From Maricaulis parjimensis (GTDB taxonomy: Bacteria > Pseudomonadota > Alphaproteobacteria > Caulobacterales > Maricaulaceae): 64,000 nucleotides of DNA. The stretch covers positions 1 through 64,000 of the forward strand of contig NZ_JADOTT010000006.1 of assembly GCF_016817355.1 (NCBI RefSeq). The letters are read 5' to 3'. The first letter of the stretch is position 1, and each line of letters begins with the position of its first letter. The position numbers were made by a program, and so were the translations under genes. The notes beneath the pieces were generated by a model. That model was not told the origin of the DNA. It did not search any database and saw only the letters and a list, made by a program, of their open reading frames with translations. This document shows positions 8,468-17,583 of the stretch, piece after piece.

Positions 8468-9832
8468 ATGTCATTCCTGAAAGCCATCGCCGCGGCCACC
8501 AGCCTAGCTGTGGCCAGCTCGGCACCGAGTTGGGGTCAGTCGCTGATCCGGGATACGGAAATCGAGCACATGCTGCACGATTACGCCGACCCGATCATCG
8601 AGGCTGCCGGACTGCAGGTTGCCGATGTTGATCTGTATATCGTCGCCGACAATTCCCTGAATGCCTTCGTCACCGGCGGACAGAACATCTTTCTCCATAC
8701 CGGCATCATCGTGGAAGCCGACACGCCCAACCAGCTCAGAGGCGTGATTGCGCACGAAACCGGTCATATCACCGGCGCCCACCTGGCCCGCTCCGGCGAC
8801 GCCATGCGCAATGCCCAAGCCCCCATGTTCATCTCACTGGGTTTGGGTGTTCTGGCAGCGCTGGCCGGTGAAGGCGGTGCGGCTGGTGCCCTGATGGCGT
8901 CCAGCCAGCAATTCGGCGCCCTCTCCTTCCTCACCTATAGCCGGGCCCAGGAAGCCTCCGCCGACCAGGCCGGTCTGCAATTCCTGGAAGCCGCCGGTGA
9001 GCCGGCCACGGGCCTCGTCGAATTCTTCGAACGCTTCCGCTACCAGGAAGTCATGTCGCAGGCGCGCCGCTTCCCCTATTTCCGGTCGCACCCGCTGTCC
9101 TCGGAACGGATCTCCTATCTGCGGGACCGCGCTGCGAATGCGCCCTCGGTGAACAATGTCGATACGCCGGAAGAGATCGCCTATCTGCGGCGCATCCAGG
9201 CCAAGATCTACGGCTTCCTGGTGGATCCGGAATACGTCTTCTTCCGCTATCCAGAGAGCGATACCTCCCTGCCCGCCCGTTATGCCCGGGCCGTGGCCTA
9301 TTATCACGAGGCCCGCCTCGACCGGGCCCTTGAAGAGATCAACAGCCTGCTCGCGGAAGAACCTGACAACCCGTATTTCCACGAATTGCACGGCCAGATG
9401 CTGTTCGAAAGCGGTCATGCCGAAGACGCCATCGCACCGCACCGTCGTTCGGTGGAATTGGAGCCGACAGCACCGCTGCTCCGGATCAATCTGGCGATCG
9501 CCATGATTGCGACGGAAAACCCCGCCTATCTCGATGAAGCCGCCCAGCATTTGCGCGTCGCTCTGGATATCGAGCCTGATAATGGGTTCGGCTGGTATCA
9601 GCTCTCCATCATTCATGAGCGAAATGGGGAGACCTCCCTCGCCCAGCTGGCCATCGCCGAACAGGCCTTTGCCTCCGGACAACGCATGCGGGCCAACCAG
9701 TTTGCCGCCCGCGCCCGCGAAGGCCTGGAACAGGGGTCCACTCCCTGGTTCCGCGCCACGGAGATCCAGGCCATATCACAGCCGACCGAGGCGGAATTGC
9801 GGGAGATGCGCCGCCAGCAGCGCCGCAATTGA
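8468..9832 (+). CDS. M48-family periplasmic metalloprotease with TPR repeats (BepA/YfgC-like)
   Basis: Predicted exported zinc protease, 454 residues, of the type that checks outer-membrane protein assembly. A signal peptide covers about residues 1-23 (cleavage near SWG-QS). The HEXXH zinc site is HETGH at 96-100 and the third ligand lies in the QEASAD block (E162). The C-terminal half (about 270-440) is helical and TPR-like. The ATG at 8468 has a good GGAGG five bases upstream; an upstream start at 8414 would place a basic non-signal stretch first and is rejected. The spacing to the next gene (12 bp) suggests a shared transcript. Confidence 0.9.
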   Translation: MSFLKAIAAATSLAVASSAPSWGQSLIRDTEIEHMLHDYADPIIEAAGLQVADVDLYIVADNSLNAFVTGGQNIFLHTGIIVEADTPNQLRGVIAHETGHITGAHLARSGDAMRNAQAPMFISLGLGVLAALAGEGGAAGALMASSQQFGALSFLTYSRAQEASADQAGLQFLEAAGEPATGLVEFFERFRYQEVMSQARRFPYFRSHPLSSERISYLRDRAANAPSVNNVDTPEEIAYLRRIQAKIYGFLVDPEYVFFRYPESDTSLPARYARAVAYYHEARLDRALEEINSLLAEEPDNPYFHELHGQMLFESGHAEDAIAPHRRSVELEPTAPLLRINLAIAMIATENPAYLDEAAQHLRVALDIEPDNGFGWYQLSIIHERNGETSLAQLAIAEQAFASGQRMRANQFAARAREGLEQGSTPWFRATEIQAISQPTEAELREMRRQQRRN

Positions 9833-9844
9833 CGGGATACCGGC

Positions 9845-11014
9845 ATGCCCGCAGATGATGATCGTTCCCCGGACGAGACACTGAGCCTGCGCGCGACGAC
9901 GGGTCTGGCCGAGGTGTCACGCGAGGACTGGGACCGGCTCGCCAATCCGCCCGGCGAAGCCTACGACCCCTTCCTGAGCTGGGACTTTCTGGAAGCCCTG
10001 GAAGCCAGCGGCAGCGTGTCCGACGAGACCGGCTGGTCACCGCGTCATTTGCTGCTGGAAAACGGGAATGGCGATTTGCTGGGCGTGATGCCCTTCTACA
10101 TCAAGTCCCATTCCATGGGTGAATACGTGTTCGACCAGGGCTGGGCGGACGCCTATGAACGGGCCGGCGGGCAGTATTATCCCAAATTCCTGACAGCCGT
10201 GCCCTTCACGCCGGTGACCGGCCGGCGCCTTCTCGCGCCGACACCGGCCCTGCGCCAGGCTCTGATCATGGGCGCCGTTGATCTCACCCGCCGCAACCAG
10301 GCCTCCAGCTGGCACATCACCTTTCCCGCCCTGCAAGATGCACAGGATTTGGGCGATATGGGGCTGTTGCAGCGGATCGACCGGCAATTCATCTGGTCGA
10401 ACCGGGGATATGGAAGCTATGACGACTTCCTCGGCGACCTCTCATCCCGCAAGCGCAAGGGCTTGCGCAAGGAACGGCGCACCGCCCAGGAGGGAATCGA
10501 GATCGAGCGGCTGAGTGGTGCAGACCTCCAGCCGGGGCACTGGGACGTCTTCTTTGCCTGTTATCAGGAGACCGGGTCACGCAAATGGGGTTTTCCCTAT
10601 CTCAACCGGGCCTTCTTTGACCTCCTGCACCAGCGCATGGCGGACCAGGTCATTCTGGTCATGGCCAAGAAGGAGGGCCGCTATATCGCCTCCGCCCTCA
10701 ATCTGGTGGGGTCGGATGCACTGTACGGCCGGTATTGGGGGCGTCTGGAGGACCATCCCTTCCTGCATTTCGAACTCTGCTATCACCAGGCCATCGACAT
10801 TGCGATCGAGCGCGGTCTGGACCGGGTCGAGGCCGGGGCCCAGGGCGATCACAAACTGGCGCGCGGCTATCGGCCAACAGCCGTCCGCTCGGCACATTTC
10901 ATCGCCAATGAGGGCTTCCGGGACGCGGTTGCCGAATACCTGAACCGCGAGCGCCCGGCAGTGGAATCGGACATTGCTTTCCTCGATGAGGAAAGCCCGT
11001 TCAGGCACGAGTGA
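9845..11014 (+). CDS. GNAT/FemAB-like protein (DUF482, peptidogalycan biosynthesis family)
   Basis: A 389-residue soluble protein recognisable as the DUF482/COG3146 family, distant relatives of GNAT and FemAB acyltransferases often annotated as peptidogalycan biosynthesis proteins. Typical features are an N-terminal FLSWDFLEALE block, a DQGWADAYERAGG-type motif, a basic SRKRKGLRKERR stretch around residue 200, and a C-terminal GAQGDHKLARGY motif shared by the family. The substrate is unknown. No signal peptide is seen, so it probably acts in the cytoplasm. It starts 12 bp after the BepA-like gene. Confidence 0.82.
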   Translation: MPADDDRSPDETLSLRATTGLAEVSREDWDRLANPPGEAYDPFLSWDFLEALEASGSVSDETGWSPRHLLLENGNGDLLGVMPFYIKSHSMGEYVFDQGWADAYERAGGQYYPKFLTAVPFTPVTGRRLLAPTPALRQALIMGAVDLTRRNQASSWHITFPALQDAQDLGDMGLLQRIDRQFIWSNRGYGSYDDFLGDLSSRKRKGLRKERRTAQEGIEIERLSGADLQPGHWDVFFACYQETGSRKWGFPYLNRAFFDLLHQRMADQVILVMAKKEGRYIASALNLVGSDALYGRYWGRLEDHPFLHFELCYHQAIDIAIERGLDRVEAGAQGDHKLARGYRPTAVRSAHFIANEGFRDAVAEYLNRERPAVESDIAFLDEESPFRHE

Positions 11015-11117
11015 CGGCATTGAAGGCCTATCCCCGTCCGCTTCTTCAGCCAGAAGCCTTGCATCCCGGACCGGCTCGGCCTTCCATACCGACAGAGCGA
11101 TCAACGAGGACACCGCA

Positions 11118-11555
11118 ATGAGCCTGTACGGCGACTATGATCCCGAAAACATCTTCGCGAAAATCCTGAAGGGCGAGATGCCGTGCGTGAAAGTCTATGA
11201 GGACGAGCACGTCATTTCCTTCATGGACATCTTCCCGCAGGCGCCCGGTCACACGCTGGTCGTGCCCCGGGAGCCGGTCCGCAATGCGCTGGAGATGACC
11301 GACGGGGCGCTGCAGGCGACGATCGTGCGGGTCAAGCGGATCGGCAATGCCGTCAAAACCGCCCTCAAGCCGGACGGGATTGTCATCACCCAGTTCAATG
11401 GTGCTCCGGCGGGTCAGACGATTTTCCACGTCCATTTCCACATCATTCCGCGCATGGAAGGCCAGGCGCTGGGCGCCCATGGCGGCGGACAGGCGGACAT
11501 GGATGAGCTGAAAGCGCAGGCCGAGAAGATCGCCGCGGCGATCGAGATGCCCTAG
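11118..11555 (+). CDS. HIT family nucleotide hydrolase/transferase
   Basis: A 145-residue HINT-like protein. The histidine-triad motif HVHFHIIPR carries the catalytic histidine that attacks nucleoside phosphoramidates or similar substrates. A GHTLVVP strand and an NxxxPAGQTIFH segment match the family. The ATG at 11118 follows GAGGA and gives the usual length; the open frame runs upstream but that part is unlike the family. Its last 4 bp overlap the convergent membrane-protein gene. The physiological substrate is unknown. Confidence 0.92.
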   Translation: MSLYGDYDPENIFAKILKGEMPCVKVYEDEHVISFMDIFPQAPGHTLVVPREPVRNALEMTDGALQATIVRVKRIGNAVKTALKPDGIVITQFNGAPAGQTIFHVHFHIIPRMEGQALGAHGGGQADMDELKAQAEKIAAAIEMP

Positions 11556-11995
11556 AGCTGGATCGGACGGACCGGGCGCGGTCCCAGGGAACCGTCGAAG
11601 CTGAGAATGAGCAGGAGCGCGAAGATGGCGCCCTGCAGGGTGAAGGAAAACAGCGCCCAGGCATCCACGGCAACCATGTTGGCAAACAGGGCATTGCCGG
11701 ACATCAGAATCCATTCTCCCCGGTCCAGAATGAAGGATAGAATGAAGACTGGCAGGGCGAGCCGCCAACGCAGCAGGACCAGCATCAGGGTCACGCCATT
11801 CATCACGACGTGGGAAAAGAACAGGATTTCCTGAACCAGGCCGAGTGAGTTGACGAATTCAATGGCTTGAAGCTTGTCCGGCCAGAGGCCCAGCCGGGCG
11901 GAAATGTCATGCAGGGCCCAGAACAGGCCGTAAAGGACCTGGATCACGACCAGACCGATCAGAACGCGGTGCATTCCGTCCATCCGTCCTGACAT
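11552..11995 (-). CDS. small integral membrane protein, unknown function
   Basis: A 147-residue protein with about four hydrophobic helices (around residues 9-27, 52-72, 76-90 and 110-130). I do not recognise a family. It converges on the HIT gene with a 4-bp overlap and lies 55 bp from the 3-prime end of recQ. Codon use looks like the neighbours, so it is probably resident. Confidence 0.6.
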   Translation of the reverse strand: MSGRMDGMHRVLIGLVVIQVLYGLFWALHDISARLGLWPDKLQAIEFVNSLGLVQEILFFSHVVMNGVTLMLVLLRWRLALPVFILSFILDRGEWILMSGNALFANMVAVDAWALFSFTLQGAIFALLLILSFDGSLGPRPVRPIQL

Positions 11996-12049
11996 GACCG
12001 ACCCTTCCAGCTGTTCCCATGCCAGAACGCCATGAGTCTGCCGTGCGCG

Positions 12050-13855
12050 TCATCCCTCTGCCGGCGCGCTGCCCTGGATGATTTCGAGAAACGCCTCGCC
12101 ATAATCGGACAGTTTCTTCGGGCCGACACCCTTCACCTCGCCCATCTGCACCAGATCTGCAGGCTTCAGTGCCGCCATTTCCATCAGGGTGGCATCCGGG
12201 AAGACGACATAGGCCGGAACGCCCTTGGCCGCCGCAAGGTCGCGCCGTAAGGCTTTCAGCCGCCCCAGCAGGTCGGCATCGACATCATCCGGCAAGACCT
12301 GGACCGCGCGCCGCGGACCGGAGGAAGATTTGCGCGCGACATATTCACGGGTTTCCACCCTCGCTTTGCCGGCAAGAACCGCTTCGCCCTGTTCGGTCAG
12401 CTGCAGCGCGCCAAATCCCTCGATGTCCAGAATCAGCTGGCCGCCGGCCAGGCATTGCCGGACCAGGCTCTGCCAGAAGGGTTTGGGGCGCCCCGCACCC
12501 ACTCCATAAGTGGGCAGGGTGTCATGACCGCGCTCGCGGATTTTTTCGGTATCCGCGCCACGAACGATGTCGATGATATGCGCCGTCCCGAAACGCTGGC
12601 CTGTGCGGGCGACGGCCGACATCAGCATTTGTGCCTCGCGCGTCGCATCGACCAGCTTGGGCGGATCGAGGCAGATATCGCAATTGCCGCAGGCTTCCTC
12701 GCGCTCCTCACCGAAATAGGCCAGCAGGACCTGGCGGCGGCAGCGCGTGGCTTCGCAATAGGCCAGCAAGGCATCCAGGCGTTTGTGCTCACGCCGCTTG
12801 TGGTCGAGATCCTCGCCATCCTGTTCGATGAATTGCCGGCGCATGCGGGCATCCGACAGGCCGTAGAGCATCAGCGCCTCGGCCGCCCCGCCATCGCGGC
12901 CGGCCCGGCCGATCTCCTGATAATAGGCCTCCATCGAGGCTGGCAGGTCGAGATGAAGGACATAGCGGATGTCCGGTTTGTCGATCCCCATGCCGAAAGC
13001 GATCGTCGCCACCATGATCACGGCGGGTTCCGCCATGAAGATTTCCTGGTGCTCGCGGCGCCTCTCCGGCGCCAGGCCTGCATGATAGGGCAAGGCCCGA
13101 TAGCCGGCATCGACAAGCCGCTGCGCGGTTTCCTCGGTTGATTTGCGGGACAGGCAATAGATGATCCCGGACACGTCCCGGCGGTCCTGCAGGAAGGCGA
13201 GCATTTGCTCCACGCCCTTCTCGCGCGGCATCACCGCGAGGGAGAGATTGGGACGGTCAAACCCGTGCACCACGATCTCCCCGCCCCCGCCGAAGAGCTT
13301 GCGGGCGATATCCTCACGCGTGGCGGTATCGGCCGTCGCCGTGAAGGCGGCCAGGCGGGCTTGGGGGAAGTGATCCCGAAGCGCACTCAATTGCTCGTAT
13401 TCCGGACGAAAGGCGGCGCCCCATTTGGAGATGCAGTGCGCCTCATCAACCACGAAGAGCGCAGGGGAGATGCGCTGCAGGGCTGCGAGCATGCGCGGTG
13501 TCATCAGACGTTCCGGCGAAAGATAAAGCAGCCGGATCTCGCCCGCCTCGAAACGCCGCCAGTCCGCGACATTCTCCTCCCTCGAGCGGCCGGAGTGGAT
13601 GGCCGCAGCCTCCACACCATTGGCCTTCAGCCCGGCGACCTGGTCATCCATCAGGGCGGTAAGCGGCGAGACCACGATGGTGGGGCCATCGAGCAGGAGG
13701 GCTGGCACCTGGTAGCACAGGGATTTGCCCGCGCCGGTCGGCATCACGCACAGGGTCGGATACCCTTCCAGAATATTGGCGACAATGCCTTCCTGGCCCG
13801 GCCGGAAACCGGGAAATCCGAAAACATCGTGGAGAATCTCGAGTGGCGCCGTCAT
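12050..13855 (-). CDS. recQ: ATP-dependent DNA helicase RecQ
   Basis: A 3-prime to 5-prime DNA helicase for recombination repair, 601 residues. Helicase core: Walker A MPTGAGKS (38-45), DEAH (137-140), motif VI QEIGRAGRDG. A RecQ zinc subdomain has four cysteines (CRRQ...CGNCDIC), followed by a winged helix and a C-terminal HRDC domain. The aromatic-rich loop reads CISKWGAAFRPEY, where E. coli has CISQWGHDFRPEY; the coupling His is replaced by Ala, a change I believe is common in alphaproteobacteria. The start at 13855 (MTAPLEILHD...) matches the family; an upstream ATG at 13918 would add an unrelated 21 residues. Confidence 0.95.
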   Translation of the reverse strand: MTAPLEILHDVFGFPGFRPGQEGIVANILEGYPTLCVMPTGAGKSLCYQVPALLLDGPTIVVSPLTALMDDQVAGLKANGVEAAAIHSGRSREENVADWRRFEAGEIRLLYLSPERLMTPRMLAALQRISPALFVVDEAHCISKWGAAFRPEYEQLSALRDHFPQARLAAFTATADTATREDIARKLFGGGGEIVVHGFDRPNLSLAVMPREKGVEQMLAFLQDRRDVSGIIYCLSRKSTEETAQRLVDAGYRALPYHAGLAPERRREHQEIFMAEPAVIMVATIAFGMGIDKPDIRYVLHLDLPASMEAYYQEIGRAGRDGGAAEALMLYGLSDARMRRQFIEQDGEDLDHKRREHKRLDALLAYCEATRCRRQVLLAYFGEEREEACGNCDICLDPPKLVDATREAQMLMSAVARTGQRFGTAHIIDIVRGADTEKIRERGHDTLPTYGVGAGRPKPFWQSLVRQCLAGGQLILDIEGFGALQLTEQGEAVLAGKARVETREYVARKSSSGPRRAVQVLPDDVDADLLGRLKALRRDLAAAKGVPAYVVFPDATLMEMAALKPADLVQMGEVKGVGPKKLSDYGEAFLEIIQGSAPAEG

Positions 13856-14027
13856 GCTCTGACAGGTGACGTGAACCGCCTCCGGGAACAAGGCCGATCC
13901 AGAAAGAATGTCAGGCATACCCTCACGGGCATCCGCAAGAACGTCCTACCAATTCTTCACCTCGCGCAAACTTTCCCCTCAGACGCGCGCCCTCAAAGTC
14001 CTGGCTACGACACGGGGAGATATCCTG

Positions 14028-15428
14028 ATGAAATTGTTCCAAGCCGCATGCCTGATGCTCGCAGTCACCCTACCGGCCCAGGCGGATGAGGCTGAACCGC
14101 TGAGTGAGCAGGAAGCCCGCGAGGAGGTGGAGCGCGTCTACACCCGGATCATGACGGAACACCCCGATCCGCTCTGGTATACCAGCGAGGCGGACTGGGA
14201 AGACCATCGCGACACGCTGCTTTCCCGGACCGGTGAGATCACCCATGAGCGCCAGTATTTCGACCTGGCCGGGCTGATGTCCCTGGCGATGGACACGCAT
14301 GTCCAGATCTATCCGGAAGCCGATACGCCCGGTTTTGAAACCAGCTATCCGCTGCGCTTTCGCCTTCTGGCCGATGGCGTTTGCATCACGGCGGCCGATG
14401 ATCCCTATCGGGACTGGGTCGGCGGCTGCATCGAGACCATCAATGGACGGCCAATGGCGGCCGAGCTGGACCGGATCGAGGATTACGCCTTTTCCGACAA
14501 TCCACTGCGTCGTCGCAGCTGGGCGGCTGAGCAATGGCTGATGAACCCGGCCGCCCACCGGTATTTCGGCTGGCAGAATGAAGAGGGCGTAACGCCGCTG
14601 CGCCTGCGCATGCCGGATGGCGAGCGCCGCCAGCTTGCCCTGGACCATGAACGCGAAGAGCCGGTCGACACCGTCCTGCGCAGTGGTCGCAGCCAAGCCT
14701 ATTACTGGCCCGAAGACTGGCGCACGCTTGACGATCTGGCGGCCTCTCCCACGCCCCTCTCCCGGAGCCGCTTGGAAGAGAATTTCTGGGCGACCGACCT
14801 GGCCGGTGGCAACATCCTCTACATCCAGGTCAATACGACTTCGGACCGGGCCGACGGGACCCGCTTCATCGACTTCACGCTCGACCTGTTCCAGGAGCTG
14901 CGGCAGCGTCAAAACACGCCCGAGCGGATCATCCTGGACCTGCGCTATAATCTGGGCGGCTGGATCAGCCGCTCCCTGCCGATGGCCTTTCTGACCCAGT
15001 CCACAGGCGTGTGCTGCCGCCGCGGCAGTGTCGTCGTGCTGACCGGGCCCGAAACCATTTCAGCCGGCAGCGTGTTCGCCGGGGCGATGGAAATCGCGAC
15101 ACGGCCGGTCGTGATCGGACAGCCGACCGGAGGTCGCCCCAATCTCTTCATCGGGCATAGCGGCGAAACGCTCGCACATTCAGGCCTTTGGGCCGAAGTG
15201 GCCAGTGAGGCCTATTACGGAACAGACACCAGCGATAACCGGCATTTTGTGGCACCGGACATTCCGGTTGAAGAAAATCTGGCGGATCTGATCGCCGGCC
15301 GGGACCGCGCACTTGAAGCCGCGCTGGCCCTAACCGAAGAGCAGGCTGAAGCCTTCTACCCCGGGGACACGCCGGGCCGCCCTTGGACGCGTCCGTCCCA
15401 GGAGCAGGCCCGGCCGGACACCGACTAG
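14028..15428 (+). CDS. exported S41 family (tail-specific protease-like) protein
   Basis: A 466-residue protein with a clear signal peptide (about 1-19, cut after PAQA). The C-terminal half looks like an S41 protease: ILDLRYNLGG, then VVVLTGPETISAGSVFAGAM, with the serine in TISAGS at the nucleophile position, then a GQPTGGRPN segment. A PDZ domain is not obvious. It could be an active peptidase or a degenerate peptide-binding relative. ATG 14028 follows GGGGAGA. It is divergent from recQ and its 3-prime end overlaps the convergent DUF2306 gene by 4 bp. Confidence 0.8.
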   Translation: MKLFQAACLMLAVTLPAQADEAEPLSEQEAREEVERVYTRIMTEHPDPLWYTSEADWEDHRDTLLSRTGEITHERQYFDLAGLMSLAMDTHVQIYPEADTPGFETSYPLRFRLLADGVCITAADDPYRDWVGGCIETINGRPMAAELDRIEDYAFSDNPLRRRSWAAEQWLMNPAAHRYFGWQNEEGVTPLRLRMPDGERRQLALDHEREEPVDTVLRSGRSQAYYWPEDWRTLDDLAASPTPLSRSRLEENFWATDLAGGNILYIQVNTTSDRADGTRFIDFTLDLFQELRQRQNTPERIILDLRYNLGGWISRSLPMAFLTQSTGVCCRRGSVVVLTGPETISAGSVFAGAMEIATRPVVIGQPTGGRPNLFIGHSGETLAHSGLWAEVASEAYYGTDTSDNRHFVAPDIPVEENLADLIAGRDRALEAALALTEEQAEAFYPGDTPGRPWTRPSQEQARPDTD

Positions 15429-16264
15429 ATATGCGGGCTCCACATCATCATCCAGGCCCCGAAGACGCCCAGAGCCGTGAAGGCTGCGGCCAGCAGGACC
15501 ACGCCTGACATGGCGAACTTCACAGCGCTGGACCGGCTGTCCTGGGCGCGCATGTAGAGCTCAAGCAGGATCCAGGGAATGAGGAAGCTTCCCCAGGCGA
15601 TGAAGCTGTCAAACCAGCCCGTCAGGTCCCGTGACATGCCGGCGCCCCCGGTCAGCATGGCCCAGCCCATATAGCCGATCCGGGTGAACCAGACGCCGCT
15701 GACAAAGATGAAGAGACGCATCGCCCAGCGCCGGTGGGAATTGATCTGGCGCGCCATGGCATGGCGCAGGGCAAAACCTGCCGCGACGAGGATCAGGATG
15801 GCATCCATTGTGGTGCCCAACGCCGCGACATCATTCACGCGCGTGCCACGAATCCAGATCAGACCGATCCCGCCCAGCGCCATGAAGACGGCGATCAGCA
15901 TATAGGTGCGGCCGGTCCAGCGGTGGAGCGCCGGAAAGCGTTTGCGCAGGGCTGGTGTCAGCTGCAGCAAGCCACCCGCGGTGATCACCGCAGCGAGCAG
16001 AACATGGCTGATGAAGGCCAGATTCCCCCAAGCATCGCCTTGGGTGTAGCCCTCCATCAGGCCCGTATCGTCCCAACTGGCATAGTCACCGGCCACGGTC
16101 ACCGGGAGATAGGCCAACGTGATGTAATAGACGAACATCCACTGGCCGGTGGCGGCCGCCAGGAACCAGAGCTTGGCCGAAGCGGACAAGAGGGTTCGCG
16201 ACAGGGACAGGCCGGCTGGCGGGACCGGCGAACGGGCGGCTGTCGGGGCAGACGCGTCAGACAT
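15425..16264 (-). CDS. DUF2306 membrane protein
   Basis: A 279-residue integral membrane protein with about seven helices. The LHRWTGRTYML segment and the later INSHRRWAMRLF motif, with conserved histidines in a cytochrome b561/ferric-reductase-like arrangement, mark the DUF2306 family. Function is unknown; heme binding has been suggested for such membrane His pairs but is not shown here. It is divergently transcribed from a membrane-anchored AraC regulator, which makes it a candidate target of that regulator. Confidence 0.83.
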   Translation of the reverse strand: MSDASAPTAARSPVPPAGLSLSRTLLSASAKLWFLAAATGQWMFVYYITLAYLPVTVAGDYASWDDTGLMEGYTQGDAWGNLAFISHVLLAAVITAGGLLQLTPALRKRFPALHRWTGRTYMLIAVFMALGGIGLIWIRGTRVNDVAALGTTMDAILILVAAGFALRHAMARQINSHRRWAMRLFIFVSGVWFTRIGYMGWAMLTGGAGMSRDLTGWFDSFIAWGSFLIPWILLELYMRAQDSRSSAVKFAMSGVVLLAAAFTALGVFGAWMMMWSPHI

Positions 16265-16406
16265 GTTTCACTCCTCATTTTTGGCCGGCGCTAGAACGGG
16301 GATGCCGACCGCAACATTCCCCTGCCAGAAAGCGCGAAAACCGGTCCTGCCGATTTGGAAATCGACCGGAATTCAGGCAAAGAGAGCGGTGAAAAGGAGG
16401 CCGTCC

Positions 16407-17501
16407 ATGCTGGATTTCGTGCTGGCCATCAAACTCGGCGTCGCGGCTGTGGCCCTGACCTGGATCCTCGGCATCGTGATGATGCCCAAGCGTCAGACCC
16501 TGCATATCGTCTGGGCGATTTTTTGTGGTGGCTTGGCCGCCGTCATGCTGCGCGAGGTTTTCACACCGGCCCAGCTGGGCGTGATGGGCCCGGCCCTGAT
16601 CATCGCCAGCTGTGCCAGCTGCAGCCTGTTCTGGCTGGTTTCACGCGCGCTTTTCCGACCGAATGCGGCAGTGGGCTGGCCCCAGCTCCTTTTGGTCGGT
16701 GGCATTTTTGCCCCCACCGTGATCAAGCAATTCCTGCTGGCCATCCAGGCCGATACCGTTCTGGGGGCCGCCGCACAGGCCCAGCTGTTCGAAAGCCTGA
16801 GCCACGGCCAGACCCTGCTCAGCTCGACGGTTCTGGTCCTGTCCTTCTGGGAAGGCGTGCGCGGCTGGTCACCTGCCCTGCCCGCCAATGAAAAACGCCT
16901 GCGCGGCCTGTTCCTGGCGACCTTCGGCCTGTGCGTATCCACTTGCGTGATGGTGCTAGATCATGGAAGCGCTAATCTGCCCGCTGATCTGATGGCCGCC
17001 ATCCAGGCGATCTGCGCCTTGGCGATCCTGGCCGTGACCAGCGTCGCCGTGCGCTATCGTGAACGCCATCCGCTGCCCGTCGAAACGCCGACTTCACGTC
17101 CCGTCCTGGCAGACGAGGCCCGGGAGGAAGCCCGCGAAATGGCCCGGCGCATCCGCGCCCTGATGGAGCAGGACGCGCCCTACCTGGACCCGGACTTCAA
17201 AGTCGCAGGCCTGGCGCGTCGCCTGCGCGAGCCGGACTACAAAATCTCCCGCGCCATCACGGCCGGTCTGGAAGCGCCGAATTTCAATCGCTACGTCAAT
17301 GGCTGGCGGGTTGAACACGCCAAGGGCCTGCTGGCGGACCCTTCCCTGGTCAAAGAGCCGGTGCTGAACATTGCCCTGGATAGCGGATTTGCCTCACTCG
17401 GCCCGTTCAACCGGGCCTTCAAGGAGATGACCGGCCAGACACCGCGCGACTACCGCAAGGCCCGGCTTGAGACTGATCCCGGCCTCGCCCGGCTGGCTTG
17501 A
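16407..17501 (+). CDS. membrane-anchored AraC-family transcriptional regulator
   Basis: A 364-residue protein. The first 225 or so residues form six or seven hydrophobic helices and the last 110 form an AraC/XylS-type double helix-turn-helix (FKVAGLARRLREPDYKISRAI..., then VLNIALDSGFASLGPFNRAFKEMTGQTPRDYR). This layout suits a sensor that detects a membrane or envelope signal and binds DNA directly. The start ATG at 16407 has a strong AAAAGGAGG. It is divergent from the DUF2306 gene (about 140 bp between starts) and ends at a bidirectional terminator. Confidence 0.88.
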   Translation: MLDFVLAIKLGVAAVALTWILGIVMMPKRQTLHIVWAIFCGGLAAVMLREVFTPAQLGVMGPALIIASCASCSLFWLVSRALFRPNAAVGWPQLLLVGGIFAPTVIKQFLLAIQADTVLGAAAQAQLFESLSHGQTLLSSTVLVLSFWEGVRGWSPALPANEKRLRGLFLATFGLCVSTCVMVLDHGSANLPADLMAAIQAICALAILAVTSVAVRYRERHPLPVETPTSRPVLADEAREEAREMARRIRALMEQDAPYLDPDFKVAGLARRLREPDYKISRAITAGLEAPNFNRYVNGWRVEHAKGLLADPSLVKEPVLNIALDSGFASLGPFNRAFKEMTGQTPRDYRKARLETDPGLARLA

Positions 17502-17526
17502 TCCCCACTGGCCCCAGACCGGCACA

Positions 17527-17565
17527 AAGAAAAACGGCGCCCCGAGAGGCGCCGTTTCATTTTTC
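17527..17565. terminator. bidirectional intrinsic terminator between araC-type gene and clpA
   Basis: AAACGGCGCC (17532-17541) pairs perfectly with GGCGCCGTTT (17548-17557) around CCGAGA. A CATTTTT run follows on the plus strand, and the minus strand has TTTTTCTTT on its own exit side. It sits between the convergent ends of the AraC-family gene and clpA and should serve both. Confidence 0.92.
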
Positions 17566-17583
17566 AGGGATCGAAGGTGAGGA

